Shown here: piece by piece, positions 23,266 to 32,013 of the stretch
Numbering within the stretch: the first letter of the stretch is position 1
Layout: every line of letters begins with the position of its first letter
Source: Rugamonas aquatica
GTDB lineage: Bacteria > Pseudomonadota > Gammaproteobacteria > Burkholderiales > Burkholderiaceae_D
Direction of reading: 5' to 3'
Length of the DNA stretch: 32,891 nucleotides
Assembly (NCBI RefSeq): GCF_009380215.1
Contig: NZ_WHUG01000025.1
Location: forward strand, 1 to 32,891
Made by a program: the position numbers and the translations under genes
Notes under the pieces: generated by a model
What the model saw: only the letters and a program-made list of their open reading frames with translations
The model's database searches: none
Told to the model about the DNA's origin: nothing

Positions 23266-26069
23266 AAGCTTCCTTCGATTTCCAGTTCCGGCATGGCCGG
23301 CGGTGTGCCCAGCGGCAGCGTGATGACGAAGGCGGCGCCGCCCAGCGGCGACGCCGCCGCGTGGATGCGGCCGCCGTGCGCTTCGACAATGGCGCGGCAG
23401 ATCGCCAGCCCCAGTCCCACGCCGGGCTTGGCCGACTCGCGCTCGCCACGGGTGAATTTTTCAAACACGGCTTCCTCGCGTCCGTGCGGCAGGCCGGGAC
23501 CGTCATCATAAACGATGACGTCGATCCATGCGCCGCGCAGTTCGGCGGCGATCTCGATGCGCGAGCCGGGCGGCGTGTACTTGGCGGCGTTTTCCAGCAG
23601 ATTGCACAACACCCGTTCGATCAGCACGGCGTCGTAGCTGAGCAAGGGCAGATCGGCCGGCAGGCGGGTACGCACGACGTGCCCCTGCAACTGCGAGCCG
23701 CTGGCGCGCAGCGCGCTGCCGACCACCTCTTCCAGCGCCTGCCATTGCAGGTTGAATTTGACTTCGCCGCTCTGGATGCGCGCCATGTCGAGCAGGTTGG
23801 ACACCAGGGCGCTCATGCGCAGCGCTTCGTCGTGCAGCAGCGCCGCCACTTCCAGCTGGGCCGGCGCCAGCGGCGGCCGCGAGCCGGCCAGCGTTTCCGA
23901 CAGGCCGACCAGCGAGGTCAATGGCGTGCGCAGATCGTGCGACAGCGCCGCCAGCAGCGAGTTGCGCAGCCGTTCCGATTCCATGTTGACCAGCGCGTTC
24001 TGCGCCACCTCGATGTAGTGCACCCGCTCCAGCGCGATGGCGGCCAGCGCGGCGAAGGTGTCGAGCTGCTGGCGCTGTTCCGGGATCAGTATCCAGCGCC
24101 GGTGCTGCGGCTCGATCGCCAGCACGCCGCGCGTGCGCATCGGCGCCACCAGCGGCAGGTAGAAGATGCGGCTGGCCGGCAGCGTGTCGGTGCCCAGGCC
24201 GGCGCTTTCGGCGCGGTCGTAGGCCCACTGGGCGATGCCGGTGTCGAGCACCGACAGGTGGGCGCGGCTGGCGATGTCGGCGGCGCTGAGCGGCGGCAGT
24301 TGCAGGCGGCCGTCGTCGTCCGGCACCAGCAGCGTGGCGCGGGCGCGGAAGGCGTGCTGGATGCAGCGCTGGGTGGTTTCGAAAATCTGCTCGGTCTGCA
24401 GAGCGCCCGACAGTTCGCGCGCGAACTCGTACAGCGCGCGCGAACGCTGCTCGCGGTGCGAGGCCACGCGCGCCTGGAAGCGCAGGTCGGATGTCAGGTG
24501 GCCGGTGATCAGGCCCACCGCCAGCATGACGATGAAGGTAATCAGGTACTGGAAATCCGAGACGGCGAAGGTGAAGCGCGGCGGCACGAAGAAGAAGTCG
24601 AAGCAGGCCACGCTGACGCAGGTGGCCACCACCGACGGCCCGCGTCCGAAGCGCACCGCCACCAGCACCACCACCAGCAGGAACAGCATGGCGATGTTGG
24701 CCAGGTCCAGCCAGGCCAGCAAGGGCGTGGCCAGCAGCGCGGTGGCGACGCTGGCCACGCTGGCCGCCGCGTAGCCGGTCACACGCCGGCGCAGCAGCGC
24801 CGTACTCTGCTCGTCGTCCGGGCCGCCGTTCGAGCCGCCCCCCAGGCCGCCATCGGCGCGGCCATCCGCGCGGGCATCGGCGCCGACGGCGCGCGCGGCA
24901 GCCGGCGTCTCCTTGCTGGGCGCACCGATTTCCACCAGGTCGATGTCGGGCGCGTAGCGCGCCAGGCGCTTGCCGTGGGGCTGGCGCCACGGCCAGGTCG
25001 GATGGGCGCGGCCCAGCACGATCTTGGACAGGTTGTGGCTGCGCGCGTAGTCCGCCGCCGCCAGCGCGATATCGTGGCCCGGCAGCACGGCGGTGGTCGC
25101 GCCCAGGTCTTCGGCCAGCTTCAGTGTCTTGAGGATTTGTTCGCGCTGCGCGGCCGGCAGCCGTTGCAGCGCCGGGGTTTCGATGTAGATCGCGTGCCAG
25201 CCGGTGCCCAGCTGGCTGGCCAGGCGCGCCGTGCTGCGCACCGTGTGCTCGCCGCCGGCGCGCGGGCCGACGCAGGCCAGCAGCGCGGCGCCGGTCTTCC
25301 AGATGTCGGCTATCGATTGCTCGACGCGGTAGGCGCGCACATCGTCCTCGATGCGGTCGGCGGTGCGGCGCAGCGCCAGCTCGCGCAGCGCGATCAGGTT
25401 CCCCTTGCGGAAAAAATTCTTCGATGCGCGTTCGGCCTGCTGTTCCTGGTACACCTTGCCACTGCGCAGGCGCGCCAGCAGCTCGTCGGCCGGCACGTCG
25501 ACCAGCACCACTTCGTCGGCCTGGTCGAACACGGTGTCCGGCACGGTCTCGCCGACGCGGATGCCGGTGATGCCGCCCACCACGTCGTTCAGGCTTTCCA
25601 GGTGCTGCACGTTGACGGTGGTGAGCACGTCGATGCCGGCGTCCAGCAGTTCCTCGACATCCTGCCAGCGCTTGGGATGGCGCGAGCCGGGCGCGTTGGA
25701 ATGCGCCAGCTCGTCCACCAGGATCAGCGGCGGCCGGCGCGCCAGCGCGCCGTCGAGGTCGAACTCGGCGAGGCGCTTGCCGCGGTGCTCGACCGCCCGC
25801 GGCGGCAGCACGTCCAGTCCCGCCAGCATGGCCGCGGTCTCGCTGCGGCCATGGGTTTCCACCACGCCGACCAGCACCGGCTGGCCGTCGGCCTGCAGCT
25901 TGCGGGCGGCGGCCAGCATGGCGTAGGTCTTGCCGACGCCGGCCGAGGCGCCGAAGTAGATGCGCAGCCTGCCGCGCGCGGCGCGGCGCTCCTGCGCCTG
26001 CACCTGGGCCAGCAGCGCATCCGGATCGGGACGGTCGGGACGCAGGCTATCGTTGGGGAACATGGACAT
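23262..26069 (-). CDS. kdpD: Sensor histidine kinase KdpD
   Basis: Membrane K+-limitation sensor, 935 residues (E. coli about 894). In order: the N-terminal KdpD domain with Walker A GASAGVGKT at 40-48 and LILVDELAHSN; a universal-stress-protein-like domain (about 265-385); a Gly/Asp/Ala-rich linker around 400-430, which accounts for part of the extra length; four hydrophobic segments; a GAF-like region; the H-box ALSHDLRTPLTSLVG with phospho-acceptor H711; and the ATPase motifs NLLENAAKYTPPGS, YDDGPGLP and GVGLGLAICRAIVEAHGG. The start at 26069 (or the ATG two codons later) lies 9 bp after kdpC. Signal transfer is to KdpE next door. Confidence 0.95.
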
Positions 26070-26078
26070 CCGGCGATT

Positions 26079-26666
26079 CTACTGCTTCGGCGCCGGGCGT
26101 GCCTGGTCCAGCGCCAGATTGAGCGCCAGCACGTTGACGCGCGGCTCGCCGAAGAAGCCGAAGTACTGCTTCAGCCGCAGGCTGTCGACCAGCGCCAGCA
26201 CCTGCTCGGCCGGCATCCGGCGGGCGGCGGCGATGCGGCCGGCCTGGTAGCGCGCGGCCGCCACGCTGATCTCGGGATCGAGGCCGCTGCCGGACGCCGT
26301 CACCAGGTCGACCGGCACCGGCGCGGTGTTGGCCGGGTCGGCCGCCTTGAGCGCTTCGATGCGGGCCTTGACCGCGTCGGCCAGCGCCGGGTTGTTCGGG
26401 CCCAGGTTGGAGCCGCTGGAACCGGCGCCGTTGTTGGGCATCGGCCCGGTGGCCGACGGCCGGCTCCAGAAGTACTGCGGCGACGAGAAGGCCTGGCCGA
26501 TCAGCGACGAGCCGACCGCCCTGCCGTTGGCTTCGACGATGCTGCCGGCGGCCTGCGAAGGGAAGGCGGCGGTGCCGATGCCGCTGACGGCCAGCGGATA
26601 AACCACGCCGCAGATCAGCGTCAGGGCGGCGAACAGCACCAGGGCGGGACGAATATGGGATGACAT
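26079..26666 (-). CDS. kdpC: Potassium-transporting ATPase subunit KdpC
   Basis: Accessory subunit of the KdpFABC K+ pump, thought to stabilise the complex; 195 residues with one N-terminal membrane segment (PALVLFAALTLICGVVYPLAV). The conserved motifs are GSSLIGQAFSSPQYFWSRPSAT, SGSNLGPNNPAL, TASGSGLDPEIS and GRIAAARRMP. ATG 26666 has GGAG 7 bp before it. The gap to kdpB, usually a few bases, is 115 bp here because of an inserted 78-bp repeat. Confidence 0.95.
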   Translation of the reverse strand: MSSHIRPALVLFAALTLICGVVYPLAVSGIGTAAFPSQAAGSIVEANGRAVGSSLIGQAFSSPQYFWSRPSATGPMPNNGAGSSGSNLGPNNPALADAVKARIEALKAADPANTAPVPVDLVTASGSGLDPEISVAAARYQAGRIAAARRMPAEQVLALVDSLRLKQYFGFFGEPRVNVLALNLALDQARPAPKQ

Positions 26667-26699
26667 GACAGCTCCAGAATAATAGTTGGCCGGGAATCC

Positions 26700-26777
26700 G
26701 TCATTCCCGCGAAGGCGGGAATCCAAACTGAGCTGCCCAGGATACTCAGCATGGGCTCCCGCCTGCGCGGGAGCGAC
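26700..26777. repeat. 78-bp paired palindromic (REP/BIME-like) element, copy B
   Basis: Units at 26700-26725 and 26752-26777 are inverted copies of the 26-bp sequence also found at 14617-14694, again with a 26-bp middle. Here the middle contains a CTGAG/CTCAG inverted repeat. The element ends 4 bp before the kdpB stop codon, between kdpB and kdpC. In the polycistronic mRNA it would form strong hairpins and could adjust kdpC-D-E levels relative to kdpF-A-B. Confidence 0.88.
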
Positions 26778-26781
26778 GTGG

Positions 26782-28902
26782 TCACACAAGGTTGAGCGCC
26801 GACAGCAGCAGGTCGATCGCCTTGATGCCGATGAACGGCAGGATGATGCCGCCGATGCCGTACACCAGCAGGTTGCGGCGCAACAGCGCGGTGGCGCCGA
26901 TGGCGCGGTACTGCACGCCCTTGAGCGCCAGCGGGATCAGCGCGATGATAATCAGCGCGTTGAAGATCACCGCCGACATGATGGCCGACGACGGGCTGGC
27001 CAGGTGCATGATGTCCAGCGCCTTCAGCTGCGGGTAGGTGCCGACGAAGGCCGCCGGGATGATGGCGAAGTACTTGGCGATGTCGTTCGAGATCGAGAAC
27101 GTGGTCAGCGAGCCGCGCGTCATCAGCATCTGCTTGCCGATTTCGACGATCTCCAGCAGCTTGGTCGGATTCGAATCCAGGTCGACCATATTGCCGGCCT
27201 CCTTGGCGGCCTGGGTGCCGGAGTTCATCGCCACGGCGACGTCGGCCTGGGCCAGCGCGGGGGCGTCGTTGGTGCCGTCGCCGGTCATGGCCACCAGCCG
27301 GCCTTCGGACTGGTAGCTGCGGATCAGTTTGAGCTTGTCCTCCGGCGTGGCTTCGGCCAGGAAGTCGTCCACGCCCGCCTCAGCGGCGATGGCGGCGGCG
27401 GTCAGCCTGTTATCGCCGGTGATCATCACGGTCTTGATGCCCATGCGGCGCAGCTCGGCGAAGCGTTCCTTGATGCCGCCCTTGACGATGTCCTTCAACT
27501 CCACCACGCCCATCACCCGGCCGGCGTCGACCACCACCAGCGGCGTGCTGCCGCGGCGCGACACGTCGTCGACGGCGCGCGCCACTTCGGCCGGATAGGG
27601 CTGCCCCAGCGCCTCGACATACTGGCGCACGGTGTCGGCCGCGCCCTTGCGCACATGGCGTTCGCCGAGATCGACGCCGCTCATGCGGGTCTGCGCGGTG
27701 AACGGCACGAACACCGCCTGCAGCGACGCCATCTCGCGCTCGCGGATGTTGAACTTCTGCTTGGCCAGCACCACGATGCTGCGGCCTTCCGGCGTTTCGT
27801 CGGCCAGCGAGGCCAGTTGCGCCACGTCGGCCAGCTGCTGTTCGCTCACGCCGGGGGCGGCGAAGAAGGCCGAGGCCTGGCGGTTGCCCAGCGTGATGGT
27901 GCCGGTTTTATCGAGCAGCAGCACGTCGACGTCGCCGGCCGCCTCCACCGCGCGGCCGGAAGTGGCGATCACATTGGCCTGCATCATGCGGCTCATGCCG
28001 GCCACGCCGATGGCCGACAGCAGGCCGCCGATGGTGGTCGGGATCAGGCACACCAGCAGCGCGATCAGCACCGTGATGGTGATCGGCGTGCTGGTGACGC
28101 CTGCGGCGCCTGCCGCCGCCACCGAGAACAGCGAGAACGGCAGCAAGGTCACGGTGACGATCAGGAACACGATGGTCAGCGCCACCAGCAGGATGGTCAG
28201 CGCGATTTCGTTGGGGGTCTTCTGGCGCTTGGCGCCCTCCACCATCGAGATCATGCGGTCGAGGAAGGTCTCGCCCGGATTGGCGCTCACCTTGACCACC
28301 AGCCAGTCCGACAGCACGCGGGTGCCGCCGGTGACGGACGAGAAATCGCCGCCCGACTCGCGTATCACCGGCGCCGATTCGCCGGTGATGGCGCTTTCGT
28401 CGACCGAGGCCACGCCTTCGATCACCTCGCCGTCGATCGGGATCACGTCGCCCGCTTCGACCAGGATGTAATTACCCTTGCGCAGATCGAGCGCCGGCTG
28501 CGGCAGCCAGGTGGTGCCGTGTTTGGGGCTGGCCAGCTTCTTGGCGATGACGCTTTGCTTCAGGCTGCGCAGCGACGCCGCCTGCGCCTTGCTGCGGCCC
28601 TCGGCCATCGCCTCGGCGAAATTGGCGAACAACACCGTGAACCACAGCCAGACGGCAGTGGCCAGGATGAAGCCAGGCCGCGCCTCGCCGGCGCCGAACA
28701 GCGACTGCACATACAGCCCGGTGGTGATGATGCTGCCGACGTAGACCACGAACATCACCGGGCTGCGCAACTGCGTGCGCGGACTCAGTTTGCGGAACGA
28801 ATCGACGATGGCCGGCATCAGCAGCTCGGAATCGAACATCCTGAGCTTTTTGGCGGGCGGATTGGTAAAGAGCGTCATCTCTTTTTGCGTAGCGTGTGAC
28901 AT
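26782..28902 (-). CDS. kdpB: Potassium-transporting P-type ATPase subunit KdpB
   Basis: Catalytic ATPase of the Kdp pump, 706 residues. The phosphorylated Asp is D331 in LLLDKTGTITLGNR. Other P-type motifs are TGESAPV in the actuator domain, KGAADTV (nucleotide binding) and MTGDGTNDAPALAQADVAVAM in the hinge. About seven membrane segments are present, including VCLIPTTIGGLLSAIG. AAGGA precedes the ATG at 28902 by 7 bp. It follows kdpA by 9 bp. All key residues are intact. Confidence 0.97.
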   Translation of the reverse strand: MSHATQKEMTLFTNPPAKKLRMFDSELLMPAIVDSFRKLSPRTQLRSPVMFVVYVGSIITTGLYVQSLFGAGEARPGFILATAVWLWFTVLFANFAEAMAEGRSKAQAASLRSLKQSVIAKKLASPKHGTTWLPQPALDLRKGNYILVEAGDVIPIDGEVIEGVASVDESAITGESAPVIRESGGDFSSVTGGTRVLSDWLVVKVSANPGETFLDRMISMVEGAKRQKTPNEIALTILLVALTIVFLIVTVTLLPFSLFSVAAAGAAGVTSTPITITVLIALLVCLIPTTIGGLLSAIGVAGMSRMMQANVIATSGRAVEAAGDVDVLLLDKTGTITLGNRQASAFFAAPGVSEQQLADVAQLASLADETPEGRSIVVLAKQKFNIREREMASLQAVFVPFTAQTRMSGVDLGERHVRKGAADTVRQYVEALGQPYPAEVARAVDDVSRRGSTPLVVVDAGRVMGVVELKDIVKGGIKERFAELRRMGIKTVMITGDNRLTAAAIAAEAGVDDFLAEATPEDKLKLIRSYQSEGRLVAMTGDGTNDAPALAQADVAVAMNSGTQAAKEAGNMVDLDSNPTKLLEIVEIGKQMLMTRGSLTTFSISNDIAKYFAIIPAAFVGTYPQLKALDIMHLASPSSAIMSAVIFNALIIIALIPLALKGVQYRAIGATALLRRNLLVYGIGGIILPFIGIKAIDLLLSALNLV

Positions 28903-28911
28903 GGTGATTCC

Positions 28912-30729
28912 TTATTGGGCAAACAGCTGCAGGTGTTCGACCACAGGGCCGAGCGCCAGCGCCGGAACGTAATTGAGCACACCGACCAGGGCGACCACGC
29001 CGACCAGCAGGCCGATGAACATCGGGCCATGGGTGGGCATGGTGCCGGCATTGGCCTCCAGCCGCTGCTTGCCGGCCAGCGAACCGGCGATCGCCAGGAT
29101 AGGCACGATCATGGCGAAGCGGCCGAACCACATGGCGATCGCCAGCATGGTGTTGTAGAACGGCATATTGGCGGACAGGCCGGCGAACGCGCTGCCGTTG
29201 TTGTTGGCGGCCGAGCTGAAGGCGTACAGGATTTCCGAGAAGCCGTGCGCGCCGGGGTTGGCGATGCCCGCCTTGCCGGCCTCGCACATGACGGCGATGG
29301 CGGTACCGGCCAGCACCAGCGTCGGCGTGACCAGGATGGCGATGGAGGTCATCTTCATTTCATAGGCCTGGATCTTCTTGCCCAGGTACTCCGGCGTGCG
29401 GCCTATCATCAGGCCGGCGATGAACACCGCCATGATGGCGAAGATCAGCATGCCGTACAGGCCGGAGCCGACGCCGCCGAAGATCACTTCGCCGAACTGG
29501 ATCAGCAGCATCGGGATCATGCCGCCCAGCGGCATGAAGGAATCGTGCATGGCGTTGACCGCGCCGCAGGAAGCGGCGGTGGTGACGGCGGCGAACAGCG
29601 TCGAGGCGCTGATGCCGAAGCGGGTCTCCTTGCCCTCCATATTGCCGCCCGATTGCAGCGCGCTCATGCCCTGGTCGACGTGCAGCGCCTGCAGTACCGG
29701 GTGGGCCTGCTGCTCGGCGCTCATCACGGCGACGGTGCAGACCACGAACAGCAGCGTCATCGCGCCCAGCACCGCCCATCCCTGGCGGCGGTCGCCCACC
29801 ATGCGGCCGAAGGCGAAGCACAGGCCGGCCGGGATCACGAAGATCGCCAGCATCTCCAGGAAGTTGGACAGCGCGGTCGGGTTCTCGTAAGGGTGGGCCG
29901 AGTTGGCGTTGAAGAAGCCGCCGCCGTTCGTGCCCAGCATCTTGATCGCTTCCTGCGACGCCACCGGGCCCATGGCGATGGTCTGCGTGGCGGCGGTCAG
30001 CGTTTCGGTCAGCGGTTCGCCCTTGGCGTCCTTCAACGGCTGGCCGTCGGCGCCCATCTTCGGCTGGGTGTAGGTCACGGCGTCAAGCAGCTGCACGTCC
30101 TTGTAGGCGGAGAAGTTCTGGATCACGCCCTGGCCGGTCAGCGCCACGGCCAGCACCAGCGACAGCGGCAGCAGCACGTACAGCGTGGAGCGGGTGACGT
30201 CGGCCCAGAAATTGCCGATCGATTTGGCGGAGCGCGACGAGAAGCCGCGTATCAGCGCGTAGGCCACGGCGATGCCGGTGGCGGCCGAGAAGAAGTTCTG
30301 GCAGGTCAGCACCAGCATCTGGGTCAGGTAGCTCATGGTCTGCTCGCCGCTGTAGCCCTGCCAGTTGGTGTTGGCGACGAAGCTGACGGCGGTGTTGAAG
30401 GCCGAGTCGGGACTGACGTTGGCGATCGCCTGCGGGTTAAGCGGCAGGAAGGCTTGCACGCGTTGCAGGCCGTAGGTCGCCAGCGCGCCCAGGCCGTTAA
30501 ACAGCAGCAGCGCGATGGCGTAGGCCTTCCACGACTGGCCTTGCGGAGCGCCGTCCTTGCCGGCGATGCCGGCGGCGCGGTACAGCAGGGTTTCGAGCTT
30601 GCCCAGCCAGCCCATATAAGGCACGGCGCCGCCGTTGCCGACGCGCGCCAGCAGCGCGCCCAGCGGCCAGGCCAGCGCCAGCAGCGCGGCCAGGAAGGCC
30701 AGCAGCAGTATGGTCGATTGCATGGTCAT
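28912..30729 (-). CDS. kdpA: Potassium-transporting ATPase K+-channel-like subunit KdpA
   Basis: The K+-selective, channel-derived subunit of KdpFABC in the inner membrane; 605 residues with about ten membrane segments. Filter-loop regions are recognisable (NTAVSFVANTNWQGYSGE; LGTNGGGFFNANSAHPYENPT; AVNAMHDSFMPLGGMIPM; ILYAFSSAANNNGSAFAGL). ATG 30729 shares one base with the kdpF stop (TGATG) and has GGAGG 7 bp upstream; a second ATG two codons later is possible. Confidence 0.96.
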   Translation of the reverse strand: MTMQSTILLLAFLAALLALAWPLGALLARVGNGGAVPYMGWLGKLETLLYRAAGIAGKDGAPQGQSWKAYAIALLLFNGLGALATYGLQRVQAFLPLNPQAIANVSPDSAFNTAVSFVANTNWQGYSGEQTMSYLTQMLVLTCQNFFSAATGIAVAYALIRGFSSRSAKSIGNFWADVTRSTLYVLLPLSLVLAVALTGQGVIQNFSAYKDVQLLDAVTYTQPKMGADGQPLKDAKGEPLTETLTAATQTIAMGPVASQEAIKMLGTNGGGFFNANSAHPYENPTALSNFLEMLAIFVIPAGLCFAFGRMVGDRRQGWAVLGAMTLLFVVCTVAVMSAEQQAHPVLQALHVDQGMSALQSGGNMEGKETRFGISASTLFAAVTTAASCGAVNAMHDSFMPLGGMIPMLLIQFGEVIFGGVGSGLYGMLIFAIMAVFIAGLMIGRTPEYLGKKIQAYEMKMTSIAILVTPTLVLAGTAIAVMCEAGKAGIANPGAHGFSEILYAFSSAANNNGSAFAGLSANMPFYNTMLAIAMWFGRFAMIVPILAIAGSLAGKQRLEANAGTMPTHGPMFIGLLVGVVALVGVLNYVPALALGPVVEHLQLFAQ

Positions 30730-30818
30730 CACAGATCCTCCGCTTTCAACAGGGCCGCCACCAGATACACCAGCAGGCCGGCCGACGCCACGGCGCCGAT
30801 CAGGTAGAAGAGGTTCAT
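30729..30818 (-). CDS. kdpF: Kdp small membrane subunit KdpF
   Basis: A 29-residue single-pass peptide (starts MNLFYLIGAVASAG, ends KAEDL), the lipid-like stabilising subunit of the Kdp complex. GGGAGG lies 7 bp before the ATG at 30818. Its stop overlaps the kdpA start, and its start overlaps the stop of another small ORF (ATGA). Size, hydrophobicity and position all match KdpF. Confidence 0.93.
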   Translation of the reverse strand: MNLFYLIGAVASAGLLVYLVAALLKAEDL

Positions 30819-30907
30819 GGCTGGCCTCCCAGCTTGTCGCAACCGATGGCGAACGCCACGCTCACGGCAAAAAAGACCACCATTGCGCCGATAAATACTA
30901 TGTCCAT
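30815..30907 (-). CDS. 30-residue membrane peptide translated just ahead of kdpF
   Basis: The ORF begins at an ATG at 30907 with GAGGGG 4 bp upstream, encodes one hydrophobic helix (MDIVFIGAMVVFFAVSVAFA) and a short polar tail with Cys-Asp-Lys, and stops inside the kdpF start codon (ATGA overlap). The strong ribosome site and coupling indicate real translation. It would be the first gene of the kdp operon. I recall similar unannotated peptides before kdpF in other betaproteobacteria but cannot confirm this here. The role is unknown; a further small subunit or regulator of the pump is plausible. Confidence 0.75.
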   Translation of the reverse strand: MDIVFIGAMVVFFAVSVAFAIGCDKLGGQP

Positions 30908-30966
30908 CACACCCCTCACAGGTCTTGTTTTGATACTGAGAAGGTTAGCGATCGGCGTCTAAAGAT

Positions 30967-31034
30967 GGTGTAAAGACTTGGGCATGGGGTGTAAACAAAG
31001 CGTAAAAATGGCTGGCATTTATGCTTTGTTTACA
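30967..31034. promoter_or_regulatory. Probable KdpE operator cluster between kdp and dapA homologue
   Basis: On the kdp-coding strand two TTTACACC copies (complements of 30967-30974 and 30988-30995) lie 21 bp apart, two helical turns. The distal one sits in GCTTTGTTTACACCCC, which resembles the T-rich TTTACACCCC core of the E. coli kdp operator as I remember it. A perfect 12-bp inverted partner (TGTAAACAAAGC at 30990-31001, GCTTTGTTTACA at 31023-31034) adds an oppositely oriented site, centres 33 bp apart. Activation by KdpE toward kdp is the likely role; an effect on the divergent gene is possible. Confidence 0.7.
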
Positions 31035-31110
31035 GGGAGGGGCCGACTATTTAGAACATTTTTACGGGGGCAGGAATACGCTTTTTCTGTCTCCACTTCG
31101 TAAAGAAAAT

Positions 31111-32013
31111 ATGCTTACCTCCCTACACGGCATCTGGGTGCCGCTGGTCACTCCGATGCATCATGGTGAAATCGATTTATCCCGTTTGCAGCACCTGGCC
31201 GCCGGTCTGGTCAAACAGGGGGCGCACGGGCTGGTGGTGTGCGGCACCACCGGCGAGGCGCCGCAGCTGGACCTGGCCGAGCAAGGCGCGGCGCTGGCAG
31301 CCGTGCTGGAAGTGGCGCACAAGCGCTGCCCGGTGCTGATGGGCATAGGCGGCAGCGACACCTACGCCGCCGCCAGCCGCGTGCTGCAATTCGATGACAT
31401 GGAGCTGGCCGGCTATCTGGTGTCGACCCCGGCCTACGTGCGGCCGTCGCAGGAAGGCTTGCTGCGCCACTTCGAAACCATCGCCGCCTCCACCAGCCGC
31501 CCCATCGTGCTGTACAACGTGCCGGCGCGCACCGGCGTCAACCTGGAGCTGGCCACGGCCGCGCGGCTGGCCAGGCGGCCGCAGTTCGCCGCCATCAAGG
31601 AGGCCGGCGGCCGGCTGTGCCAGATCACCGGCCTGCTCGAACAGACGCCGCTGGCGGTGCTGTGCGGCGATGACGCGCTGCTGTTGTCGGCGCTGATCGG
31701 CGGCGGGCATGGCGCCATCTCGGCCTCGGCCCATATCCGGGTCGACTTGTTCGTGCAGCTGTACGAACTGGTGGAGCAGCAGCGCCTGCCCGAGGCGCGC
31801 GAGCTGTTCGCCCGGTTGCTGCCGCTGATCCAGCTGATGTTTTCGGAACCCAATCCGGCCCCGCTGAAGGCTGCGCTGGCGATGCAGGGCCTGCTGCGCG
31901 ACGAACTGCGCCTGCCCATGACGCCGGCCACCAATGCCTGCAAGGCGCGCATAGCCACGGTGCTGGAAGCGCTGGACGCCATCCCCGTCTACACCGCAGC
32001 GGAGGCCATATGA
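31111..32013 (+). CDS. dapA: 4-hydroxy-tetrahydrodipicolinate synthase family protein (DapA-like)
   Basis: Aldolase of the DapA family, 300 residues, which condenses pyruvate with aspartate semialdehyde in lysine/diaminopimelate synthesis. The Schiff-base lysine is K163 in AIKEAGG, the catalytic tyrosine is Y135 in LYNVPARTG, and the threonine pair is T46/T47 in CGTTGEAPQL. A Tyr is kept in TPAYVRPSQEG, where canonical enzymes have TPYYN. All catalytic residues are present, but small departures (GEAPQL for GES.TL, VPARTG for VPGRTG/VPSRTG) leave room for a paralogue with another aldehyde. The ATG at 31111 was chosen by homology to the MLTSLHGIWVPLVTP start; an upstream extension is unlikely. 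Its stop overlaps the next gene (ATGA). Confidence 0.8.
   Translation: MLTSLHGIWVPLVTPMHHGEIDLSRLQHLAAGLVKQGAHGLVVCGTTGEAPQLDLAEQGAALAAVLEVAHKRCPVLMGIGGSDTYAAASRVLQFDDMELAGYLVSTPAYVRPSQEGLLRHFETIAASTSRPIVLYNVPARTGVNLELATAARLARRPQFAAIKEAGGRLCQITGLLEQTPLAVLCGDDALLLSALIGGGHGAISASAHIRVDLFVQLYELVEQQRLPEARELFARLLPLIQLMFSEPNPAPLKAALAMQGLLRDELRLPMTPATNACKARIATVLEALDAIPVYTAAEAI

Noticed and set aside
23361..26663. 1100-codon plus-strand open frame opposite kdpD/kdpC
   Set aside because: It is the antisense shadow of KdpD and KdpC, whose catalytic motifs are all intact on the minus strand; the frame contains no recognisable domain.
26686..30807. Long plus-strand frames opposite kdpB and kdpA
   Set aside because: They are shadows of KdpB and KdpA; His/Gln/Arg-rich with no signature.
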